A stretch of 64,000 nucleotides of DNA, from positions 62,001 to 126,000 of the forward strand of contig NW_025955014.1 of NCBI RefSeq assembly GCF_022376445.1. Direction: 5' to 3'. Of this stretch, positions 1-11,975 are shown piece by piece. Under the pieces are notes generated by a model. It searched no databases. It worked only from the letters and a program-made list of their open reading frames with translations, and was not told the DNA's origin. The DNA comes from Fomitopsis serialis. Its lineage: Eukaryota; Basidiomycota; Agaricomycetes; Polyporales; Fomitopsidaceae. Both the position numbers and the translations under genes were made by a program. Positions within the stretch are counted from its first letter, which is position 1; every line of letters starts with the position of its first letter.

Positions 1-65
1 AGCCCCGAAGGTTCCGTTGCTCAACTCTGTATCTGGTGTCCTACATGCGCTTGGCTTATCGTGTG

Positions 66-73
66 CATATAAG
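66..73 (+). promoter_or_regulatory. TATA-like box of the amine oxidase gene
   Basis: CATATAAG lies about 65-70 bases before the chosen ATG at 138, the spacing seen for other TATA boxes in this window. It supports the start at 138 rather than an upstream ATG. Confidence 0.45.
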
Positions 74-137
74 GCTGCCAGGGTTTGCATTCCCCGCAGG
101 GCTGCTACGCAGACTAGCCCTCCTCACACGACCCAAC

Positions 138-2135
138 ATGCTGCGCGCTACGCTCGCGTTACCTCTCCTTCTACTCGGATTGGTCACATCTGCCGTCCAC
201 CTGCCGTTAGTACGACCCTCTCAGGAACTCCTCGAGCCGTCCGGAGCACGGAAAGACGCTACGGTGCTCATTCTTGGGGGAGGCGTCGCCGGGGTGACCG
301 CGGCACGGACCCTCCATGAACAGGGCATCGACGACTTCATCATAATAGAAGCGAGAGACGAGCTCGGCGGTCGCCTCATGAGCCATTCATTTGGTGCACC
401 TAGCAGGAAGTTCGCTGTCGAGCTCGGTGCGAATTGGGTGCAGGGTACGCAGACCGGCAATGGGGCTGAAAATCCCATATGGGCTCTGGCGAAGAAGCAC
501 AACGTCACGACCCGCTCGAGCGAGTACTTCGGTAGTATTTGTAAGTTGTTTTAACATCGTATTGTACGACAAAGTGCTGAATGAAGCTTAGCGACATATG
601 ACGACTCGGGAGCGTCCGACTTCCGCGATATCTTCGACGCTTCGATTGAAGATTTCCATAAACTAGTTGCCTCAGCGGGTACGTCTTAACATCTTTGTGC
701 GACGAGAGCACTTGGGTTTGATCAGTATGTGCCGTCATAGGTGGTCGAGTTCCAAAGAGACTTGTCGATATGTCAGCACGCGGCGGTTACTCACTCACGG
801 GCTCACACCCGGAATCCAAACATCAAATGGCGTCCGAATACTACCAATTCGACTGGGAGTTCGGTACCACTCCAGAAGAGACCTCATGGCTAGCTTCTTC
901 ATGGGTGCATAATTCCACTCAATCGCCTTCCCGTGGTGGTAGACTCGCCGCATAGGTCTAGGCGGAGGTCAGTACCGCCGCTTTGAAATGAGGCTGATTC
1001 TTAACTTAGGCACATAACTACACGTTCGACCCGGCGTCTGGTGGGTTCTCGTATGAGAACCTTCTCTCAGTTGACCAGCGTGGCTTCAAGACGCTGATTC
1101 AGGCGGAGGCGAGGGAATCATTGAATCCAGCCCAAGTTCGACTGAACTCGACAGTCAGCGAGATCAACTCCTCGAAACACGGTGTGAAGGTTACGCTCAC
1201 AGATGGGCATGTACTCCGCGCGGACTACGCCCTCTGTACCTTCAGCCTTGGTGTCCTACAACACAGCGACGTGAAGTTCGTCCCTCCTTTACCGGCATGG
1301 AAGCGGGAGGCCATCCATAGCATGTCGATGGTAAGCGCGCGCCACTTTGGTTTTGATCGTCCTTGAAGATGTAGGTGACGATGGATCTGCAGGGTACGTA
1401 TACGAAGATCTTCCTGCAGTTCCCAGAAAAGTTCTGGTTCGATACGGAGGTACGTCAACAGTGCCCGATCGATCCATAGATCGTGTTCTCGATGACATGT
1501 CCGCTCTGGCAGATGGCGCTATATGCCGACTACGAGCGCGGACGGTAACCTGTCTGGCAAAGCCTGGACCATCCGTCGTTCCTTCCTGGTTCCGGGATCC
1601 TTGTGGTAACTGTCACAGTGAGTTGGTCTTGGAAGTCGCGCTGCGATTGCGGAGATGACTGACATACAAATAACGCCCTCTCAGGGCGACTTCTCCAAGC
1701 GCATCGAGTCACTGCCCGATTCGTACGTTCAATCGGAAGTGATGGACGTCCTGCAAATGATGTTTCCCGAGGTGGATGTGCCCGAGCCTACCGACTTCTA
1801 CTTCCAACGCTGGCACAGCGACCCGCTGTTCCGCGGATCGTACTCGAATTGGCCGGCGGCTTTCCTCAGCGAACATCAAGGCAACTTGCGCGCGAACGTG
1901 GACGAGAGACTTTGGTTCGCGGGCGAGGCAACCAGTCGGAAATACTTTGGTGCGCACGCTGACGGTTCGCAGCGGATACGGTGTTAATGAAACTGCGACA
2001 GGGTACCTGCACGGTGCTTACACGGAAGGTGAAGCCATAGGGCAAACGTTGGCGGAGTGCATCCAGGGAGGCGGATGCTTCGGGCTCGAGCACATCGACC
2101 GCGTGCAGAATGCGAGGCCGTATGACATTATCTAG
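138..2135 (+). CDS. Secreted FAD-dependent amine (polyamine) oxidase, with an in-frame stop
   Basis: The gene probably makes a flavin oxidase of the polyamine oxidase/monoamine oxidase family, which oxidises amines and releases H2O2. Eight exons fit: 138-540, 592-678, 741-904, 1010-1330, 1393-1449, 1513-1617, 1685-1949, 2002-2135 (about 511 residues). Residues 1-19 form a hydrophobic signal peptide. The dinucleotide-binding motif GGGVAGVTAARTL is followed by the FAD glutamate in IIEARDELGGRL. The C-terminal FAD motif LWFAGEATS is intact and continues into YLHGAYTEGEAIGQ after the last intron. All exon joins keep frame, but codon 356 is TAA (1546-1548) where relatives have an aromatic residue before PVWQSLDH. 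This would cut off the last 30 percent, including the second FAD motif. It is either a nonsense mutation, a base-call error, or avoided by unusual splicing, since a GT sits at 1545-1546. Confidence 0.8.
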
Positions 2136-2649
2136 GAAGTTTCGCGACTGAGTGAGGCTGATGATACCCGAATATCCTCATGCATGTATGTTAGTTCTGT
2201 ATGCCCCCTCTGTCGTAGTAGTACCGGGCCATGGTCATTGGAAGTATGTAGGTAGTCATTTACACCATCATCGATTCGTGGGCCACCGTGTGTACTCAGC
2301 AATGTCGGATCCAGATGCAACTCATTTGCGTCAGCCTTCGATGTGTGGGACAGTTGAGAAAGTGCATGTATGGTACTGCACAGCTGCTGACACGGGGGTC
2401 TGCAGTCGACGGCGTGTACATGAACGATGACCGGTGAGCGCTAGCTCACATCATGAGCCTGGCGTTCAACAAGCTTGTTCCCTTCAGATCTGGAGATTTC
2501 GACTCCTCGGGTGAACACCGACGAGAATTCTGGCGAATGATTGCATTTGAGGTTACGGACCATCAGCTGTTCTCTTTCCCAGAGAACTTGCGACTCTTCA
2601 CTGAAGAATCAGTCGACGCGCCTACGCTCGAGCTCGTGCCAAGTTCAAT

Positions 2650-4803
2650 TCACTCGATTTTCTGGAACCACACGTCTGCTACTTCGTTCAAGGGCCCTTC
2701 CCTTAGCGTCCTACCCTCCTCGCCAGTAACGTTCACGATGCCGCAGCCCACGACGACTCCGGCGCGGACGACGCACTGCACGTCCATCGTCGAGCCTTCC
2801 TCGACGCGGTACACGAAGGGCGTCGTATCCTTGCCGTAGCCATCCGGAAAGAGAGCAATGAACTCCAGATCCCACGCGTCGAGCTTCTCGCCCGGGGCCA
2901 GAGATTCGACGTCACGTCGAGGGCGCTCAGTGGGATCCGGCGTGAGTCGGATGTGCGAAGACGTGAATCGAGGGTAGGCCGCATACAGTCCGGGGTGCTC
3001 CCCGAGCTCATCACAGGCGGCGAAGTCGGCGAGGACGCGGTCGCAGTACCCCGTCTTCGTCGTCGGCGCGCACAGGGTGAAGTTGCCGTACGCTGCGTTC
3101 GCGTATATGCCCGTATATCGGGTCAGCGAGGCCGCGAGCACGACTGTGGTAATCTCCTCGTAAGATCCGTCCAGAGTTGACGTGTCATTCTCTCGTCGGT
3201 GTATGTCAGAATCCACGACGCGCGGTAGCTTCAGGACGTCTTCGATCACGCGATACGCGACCTTGTGGTACGCTTCCTGGGGCAGGTCTGCATTCGAGAG
3301 GGCGACGACGCCCAGCCTGGCGGAAGGAAGGAAGAGCACTTCACTCAGGTGAGAAGGCATGCGTCCGGTGTGGCTAATAATCTATCGCGTGTGCGCACAT
3401 TAGCATTCCACAACGCGAATACTTATGTGATTCAGGAGACCGAACGTACGTCGTGTCCCTGAAACGAAGTTCGCTCCCAACCCATACCGTAGCCCTTGAC
3501 AGCCGTATAGGAGTAACGCGGAGCGCCGGTCACGACTGCGTGAGCTGTCGTCATCTCCTCATAGATAGATCGCGGTATGACAGTCAGGTTCGTCTCCGGG
3601 TCTACGCCTTCATTCAGGAGGGTCGCGATCCATTTGCTCTACTCGTTCAGCTGTCATAAGCTCACAATACCAGACCATGCAATCGCGGCTGACTTACCAT
3701 ATCGATCACGTTGGAGACAATCCCTGCAGGACCGTCCCATGCTTTTGATGCGTTGTTGCCCAACCAGAGAGGTAAACGCCTCCCAGATGCAGTCCAGCTT
3801 TGGCTGAGCCGACCGGTCGACATCGCTTCTGCGCGTGAATATGTACTGGATGTCATGCCGAGTGGCAGGAAAATCCGCTCAGTGACGAAGTCTTCGTACG
3901 GCATGGCAGAGTAGGTCGAGATTAGGTGAGCCCCGATGGTATAGAACTGCGACGCGATCATTAGCTCGGCTCAGACTATGTTTGAAGACAGTGATTCATG
4001 TGCGTACTAGATTAGTGTATGAGAATCGTTCTCTGAGTTCGTAGGCCGGTCGTAAGTGCTCCATGTGTTCTAGAATAGATACGGGTGACTCGTAATCGCC
4101 GTAGACGAAGTCCTGGCTACGAGGACGATGGCATGTCAGTTGTGCTCCAATGACAAGCCTCATTTGAGATCACTAACCTGCCTATCCCTGACATGTGCAA
4201 TAAAACATCCCGAAAGCTGGCTTGGGATCTGGCCCAAGAATCCGCGAATAACGGTGGATCGTCCGCGCGAAAGACATCTTGGATCTTCGTTTCGAAGTCG
4301 ACTCGGTCCACTTTATGCGGAAGTGCTGTGACATTCCGTCCCAGCGCGTAGTCCTCCATGAGAATACCCAGCGCTGCCACCAGGAAGGCCTTGGAGCATG
4401 ACCCAATGTTGAAGAGAGTCTACGTAAAGCACTATGGCGGTAAGCAACGTCGTCCAACCGAGATGCATTCGAGGCAAATGTCATTTACATCAACACTCGT
4501 GGGGTCTGCGTCTTCCGTCATACGCCCCCATGCAGCCCAGTCAGTCTGCACCTCGCCCGTGTCCGACAACCGGACTGCAGCGATAGAAAGCCCGGGAACT
4601 CCCTCCTCCCTCAGTGTCTTGTGCGCGTAGGCATCTACGTCGGGCGTTATCGCCCAATGTTTACCTTCGTCTGCGGCCAGGTCACTGCTGAGAGAAACAT
4701 GACGACCGAAGGCCGAGAGGTTCAGGAAACGATACAAAGGGAGGAACGCCAATCCTATGATCGCCGGTGGTAGAGCTACCAGCAATCTCGGGCGTAGCAG
4801 CAT
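2650..4803 (-). CDS. Beta-lactamase-like serine hydrolase
   Basis: This is a member of the class C beta-lactamase/transpeptidase-like family (PF00144 type) that is common and expanded in basidiomycetes; substrates are usually unknown esters or amides. The N-terminus has a hydrophobic segment at residues 5-23, a signal peptide or single anchor. Exon 1 is 4803-4489 and exon 2 starts at 4419. The catalytic motifs can be read across the spliced exons: SxxK as S-C-S-K within FNIGSCSKAFLVAALG, the second motif as Y-T-N in RERFSYTN, and the third as HTG in HTGRMPSHLSEVLFLP. The C-terminal exon (3360-2650) has the lipocalin-like beta-rich tail found in fungal members. About seven exons are needed. 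I saw no stop or frameshift. The gene is convergent with the amine oxidase upstream and divergent from the alpha-amylase at 5833. The enzyme class is confident; the substrate is not known. Confidence 0.8.
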
Positions 4804-5754
4804 CCTGGCTCCCGTTCAGCAGGCGGCCTTCATCTAAAGTCGTTGGATTGCCACCAGACTTTCACGGTGCAGTGGCAGGTTGGGTCAACATGGGCTGGGA
4901 GCGACCGCGCCGCCGCTGCCAGCGGGGATAGACATGCCTGAGATCTAGATCTGACCCGCCCATTTCGACGTTTCGGACGAGAATGGCAATCACGCCGGGC
5001 CACGTGCCACGCCTCCTCCTCCCAGTTTCTGTCAAGTTAGCGCATCGATCTCCAGGCGAGCGTATCTACTATCGCTTGACATTAACTTGACGAAATACTG
5101 GCATACCGACCACATCATCGCTGCTCAGAGTGTTTTCATCCGCGGACCGCTCTGTGGTTCTGTGTCTGACTGTAGTCGGGACTTGGTTGCAACCGCCGCG
5201 GCGCCCATTCATTCAAAAGGATGTGGCAGTTAACGTTCCCCTTGCGCACCACCGATTGGTCTCGAAGCCGTGTTAGATGAAATAGGCTAGCGACTACTAC
5301 AGCTACAGTAACTGTTGCACCCAAAAGATCTCGGGCTCGGTCTTTGACACTTCCTCGGCGACCCATTTCAACATGCCAGTCACGGTGGTGTCCATCGGTC
5401 TGCGCCGTGACTATGGCATCTCGCGACAGAGTGGATGTGATGGTGTCTTGCTATGCATTGTACTCCTGCCATATATGTGTGCAGTATGGCGTGCACACTG
5501 AACTTCGGAATATAGGCCGTGTCCAAGTTTGGCGAAAGCCTCCGAGACCGTGTGTCGACATGGGCACAACCAACGATCTGAGCCGAAGTTGGCGTTGGGT
5601 TGTTGTATGTTTCCAGGGACACGAGCTCGATTGTAGTCTTTCTGTGATTGAACTCGGATAGGTGGTCAGAGTGCATGTGGTGCGTTCTTCAACCATGTGT
5701 CTCAACCGTCGGCTGACAGCAGGGAAGACACGCCACATTGCTACCGCACGAGCG
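4804..5754. other. Intergenic region between divergent hydrolase and amylase genes
   Basis: This is about 950 bases of shared upstream DNA between the serine hydrolase and the alpha-amylase. Open frames here are short, overlap each other on both strands and resemble nothing known to me. It presumably holds the promoters of both genes; only the TATA box of the amylase is recognisable. Confidence 0.6.
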
Positions 5755-5763
5755 TATATAAAG
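5755..5763 (+). promoter_or_regulatory. TATA box of the CBM20 alpha-amylase gene
   Basis: TATATAAAG, 70 bases upstream of the ATG at 5833. It is a strong match and supports that start codon. Confidence 0.6.
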
Positions 5764-5832
5764 CGCAGCACCCAGCCCACACAAAGCTCGGGAACCTCAT
5801 TGTTAGCTTGGACTGCACTTCGAGTGGCTGAC

Positions 5833-8235
5833 ATGTTAGGCAGCGTTCTCGCAGCTTGTGCGTTGGCAGCCTCCGCGCTCGCTGCAACTCCGGCAGAGTG
5901 GCAGCAAAGGTCGATCTACCAGGTATGTTTCTCGCTTTGCACTGCAACACTTCTAATGTCTTGGATTCTGTATTTCAGCTTGTAACGGACCGTTTTGCTA
6001 CCTCTGATGGCTCCTCGCCAACATGCGACACCGAAGACCGCATCTATTGCGGCGGTTCATGGCAGGGGGTCATCAACCAGCTCGATTACATCCAATACAT
6101 GGGTTTCGACGCCATTTGGATCTCACCCATCGTTGCCAACCTCGAGGGCAGCACCGGTGATGGCTACTCCTACCACGGGTAATGCGTTCTTCACACATCC
6201 TCTCAATCCGCTCACTTCCCTTGTACACCGCCAGGTATTGGACTGTGGACCAGAACGCATTAAATGAGCACTTCGGCACCGCGTCCGATTTGAATAATCT
6301 CGCCACAGCCCTGCACGACCGCGGGATGTACCTGATGGTCGACATCGTCGTAAACCACATGGCCGCGAACACGCTCCCGCCGGACTACTCCACCCTCACG
6401 CCCTTCAACGCGGAGTCGAGCTTCCACACCTTCTGCTGGGTCACGGACTACAACAACCAGACGAACGTCGAGCAGTGCTGGCTCGGCGACAGCAATGTCC
6501 CGCTCGTGGACTGCAACACCGAGGACGATGGCGTCATCGACTTTTTCCACAACTGGGTCGGGGAGCTGCGGAGCAACTACAGCGTTGACGGCTTCAGGAT
6601 CGACACCTTGAAGCATGTCAGGAAGGATTTCTGGCCGGACTTCCAGACGGCTGCGGGTGTGTATGCCGTCGGGGAAGTCTTTGAGGGCGATGTGAATTAT
6701 GTCGCGCCCTATACCAGTGAGGGATTTGACTGCTCACGCACCGAACATCTCCGATTGAGCGCTTATTTACACAGAGGTTCTCGATGGGGTGTTGGACTAT
6801 CCGACGTATTACCAACTCACGTCCGCCTTCGAGTCGACGAGCGGCTCACTCCAGAACCTCGTCAATGTTGTACAACAGGCACAGTCCGCATACGAGAACC
6901 AACTCTTCACAGTCGGCACATTCCTCGAGAACCAGGATAACCCTCGTTTCCAGAGCATAACCACAGACCAAGGAGTGAGTGTTCCAGGCGCTGGTTCCGT
7001 TTGCGCTAACTGGGCGTTCTCCTCAGTTGGTGAAGAATGCGATGACATGGCCGCTCATCGCAGACGGTATCCCCATCCTGTACTACGGTACGTCAGACGC
7101 ACCACCGTCGTCAGCATGTTTGCCCTGCGTAGTCTGACCGGAGCCGCGTAGGCCAGGAACAAGGCTATACCGGTAGCAACGATCCCTACAACCGCGAAGC
7201 GTGCGTCGCTCCCTTGCCCCCACGCCGCGTCTTCCCCTTATTCTAATCATGTCTGCTACTAGCCTCTGGCTTTCAGGGTACGTAATAGAGGACAAGCCCC
7301 TCGTGCACCACGTCCGCATCCTCAACGCAGCGCGCAAAGCCGCCATCGCCACCTCCAGCAGCTATCTCTCCACCGCCGTACGTACATCCCATCTCCCTCA
7401 GGCTCATCTATCATATCTCATGGCTTCGCCCGCTATCCAACTGGATGCTCTGCTCGCTCGGTTTGTAGGTCACCTTCCCGTCGGTAGGCGGCAACACCCT
7501 CGCAGTATCCAAGTACCCCATGCTCTCGCTCCTCACCAACGTCGGCGCGAGCGGCACGCCGGCATGGGACGTCTCCTCGGGGACCGGCTACTCCTCGGGC
7601 ACGGAACTCATCGACGTCCTCACGTGCACGACGTACACCGCGGGCAGCGGTGGGAGCGTCAGTGTCACCGGGAGCGGAGGCAACCCTGTCGTGAGTATCT
7701 GGGCTATGTGCTGTCAGGTGGCGAGGCTGACGGACTATGGATGTCTAGATTCTCCTCCCGACGGGTGCGTTCAACACTACGTACTGCAGTGCGCTCGCTG
7801 GAACGCACTCGACGAGCTCGCACACCGTCGCGGTGACATTCGAGGTGGAGTATGATACCGTGTACGGCGGTCAGTGAAGGATCCCGTCAACGGTGTCTCA
7901 ACCCTGATGCTTACGTTCCTCCTGCTCGTTGTAGAGAACCTGTACATCACCGGCTCCGTCGCCGCGCTCGAAAACTGGTCAACCGATGACGCGCTCCTCT
8001 TGTCCTCAGCGAACTACCCTACCTGGAGTCGTACGTTAGCTGCCGTCTTCATCACTCCGCTCTACTGATCTCCGCTTTGTTTGGTACAGTGACGGTGAAC
8101 TTGCCTCCGAGCACGACCATCGAGTACAAGTACCTCACGAAGAATAATGGGGACGTCACGTGGGAGGACGACCCGAACAGCAATCTCACGACGCCTGCGA
8201 GCGGGAGCGTCACGCAGAGTGATAGCTGGCATTGA
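5833..8235 (+). CDS. Secreted alpha-amylase, GH13 with C-terminal CBM20 starch-binding domain
   Basis: The protein (about 590 residues, eleven exons) begins with a signal peptide, MLGSVLAACALAASALA. A fungal GH13 catalytic domain follows. The region I motif is DIVVNHM, the nucleophile Asp is in DGFRIDTLKHV, the acid/base Glu is in AVGEVFEG, and the transition-state Asp is in [10 protein letters not shown]. The domain C exons end at about 7690. The last three exons encode a CBM20 module, reading VTFEVEYDTVYGENLYITGS and then a conserved Trp (ALENWSTDDA) and KYLTKNNGDVTWEDDPN, ending at 8235. It should hydrolyse internal alpha-1,4 bonds of raw or soluble starch outside the cell. All splice joins I tested keep frame. 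A paralogue at 25531-28075 shares intron positions but has a GPI-type tail in place of CBM20. Confidence 0.92.
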
Positions 8236-8580
8236 TCGTACAGGAACGAAATTGACAGAAAGACTGTTCGATACGGACGTTGACGGTAATATACAAGCAG
8301 TGTTGTACACGTGTACAAGATGTTAATGCATCGGCTCAAACAGCATATCACTGCTGCTGGGCCAAAAGTCGAGCATTCCGGGCTTGAGCGAAGAATAGAT
8401 GCAGTTGATTATGCAAATCAATACAACTAAGGTACACTATGTCGTGGGGCATATACGGCATGCGTACTGGGAAATGATCGCTCAGCGTTGATATGACAAA
8501 CACAGTAAGTCAGACATACCACGCAAGCACCGGCAGTCTTCGAGGCCTGAGACTGCGCCACAATTCCTTCGGACGCATCC
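8236..8580. other. Short intergenic region with no recognised gene
   Basis: This holds the 3' flanks of the convergent amylase and cerato-platanin genes. I see only short AT-rich stretches and no supported reading frame. Confidence 0.6.
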
Positions 8581-9000
8581 TCAGCAGCTGTACGGCCCCT
8601 CTACAATTCGCGCTTGGTAGATCCCCGGCAGAACCGTGTCGCTGCCCACCAGCTCCTCGTACGTCCCTTCAGTGACTACGAATCCGCCCTCCGAGGATGT
8701 GTCGACGATGCGCACGGTGACGTCCCTTCCCTGCCAGCCCAGCACTACGCATTGGCTGCACAGCGGCGAGTCTGCGTTGGTGACGTTGGCAAACCCGGCG
8801 AGGTTGCCGGGAATGTCTCCGACCTGGGCGTACCCCTCGGCTGCCAGGACGGATCCGCAGGTGAGTGTGTCGACGGATGCGGTGGGGTCCTCGAACTGTT
8901 GGCCGTTGCCGTAGACGACGTATACGGTGTCGGATGCCTGGGCGAGGGCGAATGGGCTCGCTACGAGAGCAGCCAGAGCAACGAGGGCGGAGAAATGCAT
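8581..9000 (-). CDS. Cerato-platanin family protein, copy 1
   Basis: This is a single-exon gene of 139 residues. The start at 9000 was chosen because it begins a clean signal peptide (MHFSALVALAALVASPFALA); an upstream in-frame ATG at 9135 would add a charged leader before it. The mature part shows the cerato-platanin pattern: VDTLTCGSVLAAEGY, a C-x2-C pair in PLCSQCVVLGW, VRIVDTSSEGGFVVTEGTYEEL, and a terminal Cys. The four cysteines expected for two disulfides are present. Cerato-platanins are small secreted fungal proteins with an expansin-like fold. They bind chitin oligomers, act at the hyphal surface and can elicit plant defence. It is one of a five-member local cluster. Here W replaces the usual aromatic after C-x2-C, so it is one of the more divergent copies. 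Confidence 0.85.
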   Translation of the reverse strand: MHFSALVALAALVASPFALAQASDTVYVVYGNGQQFEDPTASVDTLTCGSVLAAEGYAQVGDIPGNLAGFANVTNADSPLCSQCVVLGWQGRDVTVRIVDTSSEGGFVVTEGTYEELVGSDTVLPGIYQARIVEGPYSC

Positions 9001-9081
9001 CGTGGTGCTTGAGTATCTCTCAGAGCTTCGAGGTGTGCTACCCGGCGTCGTAGGTATAGTCAATGCGCTGTCATACCGAGG

Positions 9082-9089
9082 CTTATATG
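9082..9089 (-). promoter_or_regulatory. TATA-like box of cerato-platanin copy 1
   Basis: On the minus strand the sequence reads CATATAAG, about 80 bases before the ATG at 9000. This supports that start over the ATG at 9135. Confidence 0.45.
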
Positions 9090-9135
9090 GTGTCTTGAAC
9101 CAGGGACGCGCAGGTCCCGCGCAATACGCCGACAA

Positions 9136-10225
9136 GGTTACATTTCCATCACGATATGATATGCGTTCAGGAGTGAAGAATGCAAAGACGTACTAGGAGA
9201 GCGTGCGTTGGCTGTCATTAGGAGCGCCGCTAACACAGCGCTCAACGTTTGCGCGGGACGCCACAGCACTTCATGACAAACGTTCGACTGAGGCTAATGC
9301 AAAAATTGACAGAAGGGTGAGGCACCTGGCCTAGGAATGGCTGCTTTACGCAAGAGGTACTTAGCCTGGACCATGACCGAGTCAATACATTTCATTGAAA
9401 CGTGATCGCGGCTCATAGCGTATTCCGAGAATCCGAACGCGCTGTCAGCGGCACTACGTCCGCTACGCGGTGTCGCCGGTGTCTCTGCGTGAGGTTGCCT
9501 AAAGCCGTTGAGAAAGGCTGGTGCTACGAGAATCCAGCTGTCCATAATAGTAGGTTATTCCTGTGAAGACAGCGCCGAAGTCGTGATCCAGAGCAAGAGT
9601 TTGGGTTGCAGCGTACTATGCTTATGGCAAGGCGATTGAATGTTCCGCGAAAACCGGTGTTCACAAGTCACGCGCAAGGAGTGCAAGCGCAAAGTGTAAC
9701 ACTAGTGCCCGATGTTGAGCGTGTACTGTCGCGGTGCTTCGCATGAAGTATACAAGAGTTGTGGAGGCCTGACAGAGTGCCCAGTAAGTACTGTGGCTGC
9801 CGCAGGTTGGTACATTCATAATCTGAGATCGAACTCCGACTTCAGCCACATCGCGGACGAGGAGGCTCCTCAATCGTCTTCCGGTGACGTGCTTGAGTCA
9901 AACAGCTTCGAGGATCATATGTTTGGTTCCCTTTCTTTCTTGTTATACTGGGCTCAGTTCTGCGTGGTCATGGCGTAACTTAGAAGATATGCGATCCAGG
10001 TTTGCATTCATTTGCACTACCGCTGTGCCTCGACTCAAGGCCGACTTCAACCACCATATACTCTAAATCAGATCTCGACTCGGAGCTCCCTGTACGTCAC
10101 ATTCCTAATTAATTGTGATGTGTGTATAGGCTGTACTTATTGTAGGTAGTGCTGTAACATGAAGCGGCTCAGAGATATCCGGAAGTCTGGTATTCTCGGT
10201 GTACTCACCTTCAGCGCTATAAGCT
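9136..10225. other. Intergenic region in the cerato-platanin cluster
   Basis: About 1.1 kb with only short frames of unlike composition on both strands. I recognise no gene, RNA or repeat. Confidence 0.55.
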
Positions 10226-10642
10226 TCAGCAGCTAGTAGGACCCTCCAAAACCCGAGCATCAACACTGGTAGGGATCGGCGTTTGGTTTCCCGTCAGAGT
10301 CTCATATGCGCCCTTCGTGGTCACGACGCCGGTCTCCGCCGTGTCCACGACACGAATGGTGAGGAACGCCCCCGCGTACTCCAGGGTGTAACATTGCCCG
10401 CAGAGGGAAGAGTCTGCGCTGGTGATGTTGGCGAACCCGGCGATGTTACCGGGGATAGCACCGACGGTGGTGTACCCTTCAGCAGCGAGCTGAGAGCCGC
10501 AGGTGAGGATGTCGACGGATGCATCAGTATTGGTGTACTTGGAACTGAACGAGGTTTCCTCGTATACAGGAGGCGTGATCTGAGCAAATGCGAGGGTGCT
10601 CGCGGAGAGCGCGGCAATCGAGGAGAGAATGGAGAAACGCAT
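10226..10642 (-). CDS. Cerato-platanin family protein, copy 2
   Basis: This is a single exon of 138 residues with the signal peptide MRFSILSSIAALSASTLAFA. The mature chain carries VDILTCGSQLAAEGYTTVG, GFANITSADSSLCGQCYTLE with the C-x2-C pair, and IRVVDTAETGVVTTKGAYETL, and it ends in a Cys. These are the four conserved cysteines of the family. It is closest by eye to copy 1 (same strand, shared GNIAGFANI/GNLAGFANV segment), consistent with tandem duplication. The expected role is a secreted carbohydrate-binding or surface protein. No intron is needed. Confidence 0.87.
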   Translation of the reverse strand: MRFSILSSIAALSASTLAFAQITPPVYEETSFSSKYTNTDASVDILTCGSQLAAEGYTTVGAIPGNIAGFANITSADSSLCGQCYTLEYAGAFLTIRVVDTAETGVVTTKGAYETLTGNQTPIPTSVDARVLEGPTSC

Positions 10643-11519
10643 CGTAGGCGGCGTTGCTCAGAAGTGAAGGTGAGTGGTCGACGCTGGTCACGCGAACGGC
10701 TGATCAGTCCCTTAGCTCTGGGGCAAGTTTATGTACCCTCCGACTCGTGCACACTGCACTGCACAGCCCAAAAGAACGGTGTTCTACCACCGCGTCTCTG
10801 TACGTCACACGTTCCGGTCTGAGAGGAGTGGGTTCGATGCTAGGCGATGCCTTCTCGCTGTATGGTGGCCGACGTGGGGAAGTCCGCAGGGGCAACAGGC
10901 CCCATGTGAATCCTGCGTTCGATTCTGACGCGACGTTTCTGGCGCTTTGATGCGCGCATTGAAACGCGACACACGTGTCTCGGAGGCGCAGGACATAATA
11001 CAGCGCCGCGTCACACAGCAATCGTCTCACTTTGACAGGTAGCGCCTCGTATTATCTGTCCGCACACGAAGAGACGCGAAGCCGCAACCTTGGATGCGGA
11101 AGGCAGCGAAGGGAGCACTGTCCTTGACGTCATTTATTGGCCTTGATACTGAGGCAGAATTCGAATGCAGAGGTAAACACCGATGTGTGTTTTCGCCAAG
11201 TTTTCGCTGACAAAAAACCGACCGACTAGTGAACGTCGCCACCTAACTTACCTCGACAAGGTCACGGAGACGTGCGCATACAGCCCGGCTTTAAAATGTC
11301 TAGATGGATATACTGCCTCCGTAATGCCGCGATCCCCGAACATAAGTAACGCCCGTGCATTTACAGCCCACCACCACTCATTGAACCTTCGAACCCTTCG
11401 AGTCCCCGATCGCACTCCAACCGCCCAACGGGACATGGTCGACAAAACTATAAAGGGTTAGAGATGGCGGGACTGCTCAGCAGCCAGTTGGGTGCCTACT
11501 TTGTAATGATATAGTTCGT
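10643..11519. other. Intergenic region in the cerato-platanin cluster
   Basis: This is upstream DNA of copy 2 and downstream DNA of copy 3. No gene is recognised. A weak CATAAA-like TATA element at about 10728-10735 may serve copy 2. Confidence 0.5.
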
Positions 11520-11927
11520 TCAGTTGCAATTGAAAGGGCCGTCGGCGAGGTACGCCGTGATACCTTCACCGGTAATCGGCCCATCCGTAGATCCAGTCGT
11601 CAACCAGGCGTATGCCTCCGTCGGTAGCGCAAACCCGCCTCCATAGTAGTCAATGACTTGCACGGTGAGGTACGTCGACTCGTAGTTCAGCGAGTAGCAT
11701 TGGCCACAGGTTGTATTTTCTCCGTAGTAGCCGGCAACGTAGGGGTAGCGGGGGATGGAGCCGTAGGTCGTGTAACCTTCTGAGGAGAGAACACTTCCGC
11801 ATGACAAGGTGTCGACTGAGACGGAAGAGTTGTCGTACTGAGCGGTGTACGTCACGTACACCGAGGGCTGGGGATACGCGAGGGTCAGGGATGTAAATGC
11901 GAGTTCAACGAGTGCCATGAGATACAT
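11520..11927 (-). CDS. Cerato-platanin family protein, copy 3
   Basis: This single-exon protein has 135 residues from the start I prefer at 11927 (MYLMALVELAFTSLTLAYP, a signal peptide). The open frame extends to an ATG at 11975, but the extra 16 residues are polar and would bury the signal. The mature chain has VDTLSCGSVLSSEGYTTYG, NTTCGQCYSLNYESTYLTVQ, VIDYYGGGFALPTEAYAWLT, and ends GPFNCN. The four family cysteines are present. It is tyrosine-rich (PRYPYVAGYYGE), unlike copies 1 and 2. The 14350 remnant resembles its AYAWLT segment. Confidence 0.85.
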   Translation of the reverse strand: MYLMALVELAFTSLTLAYPQPSVYVTYTAQYDNSSVSVDTLSCGSVLSSEGYTTYGSIPRYPYVAGYYGENTTCGQCYSLNYESTYLTVQVIDYYGGGFALPTEAYAWLTTGSTDGPITGEGITAYLADGPFNCN

Positions 11928-11975
11928 ATTGCAAGAGACGTACATGTGAGAAGTTCCGGTGATTTTCGCTCTCAT

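Noticed and set aside
9136..9200. Upstream start (9135) for cerato-platanin copy 1
   Set aside because: It would place about 45 polar residues before a good signal peptide and would overlap the TATA box at 9082-9089.
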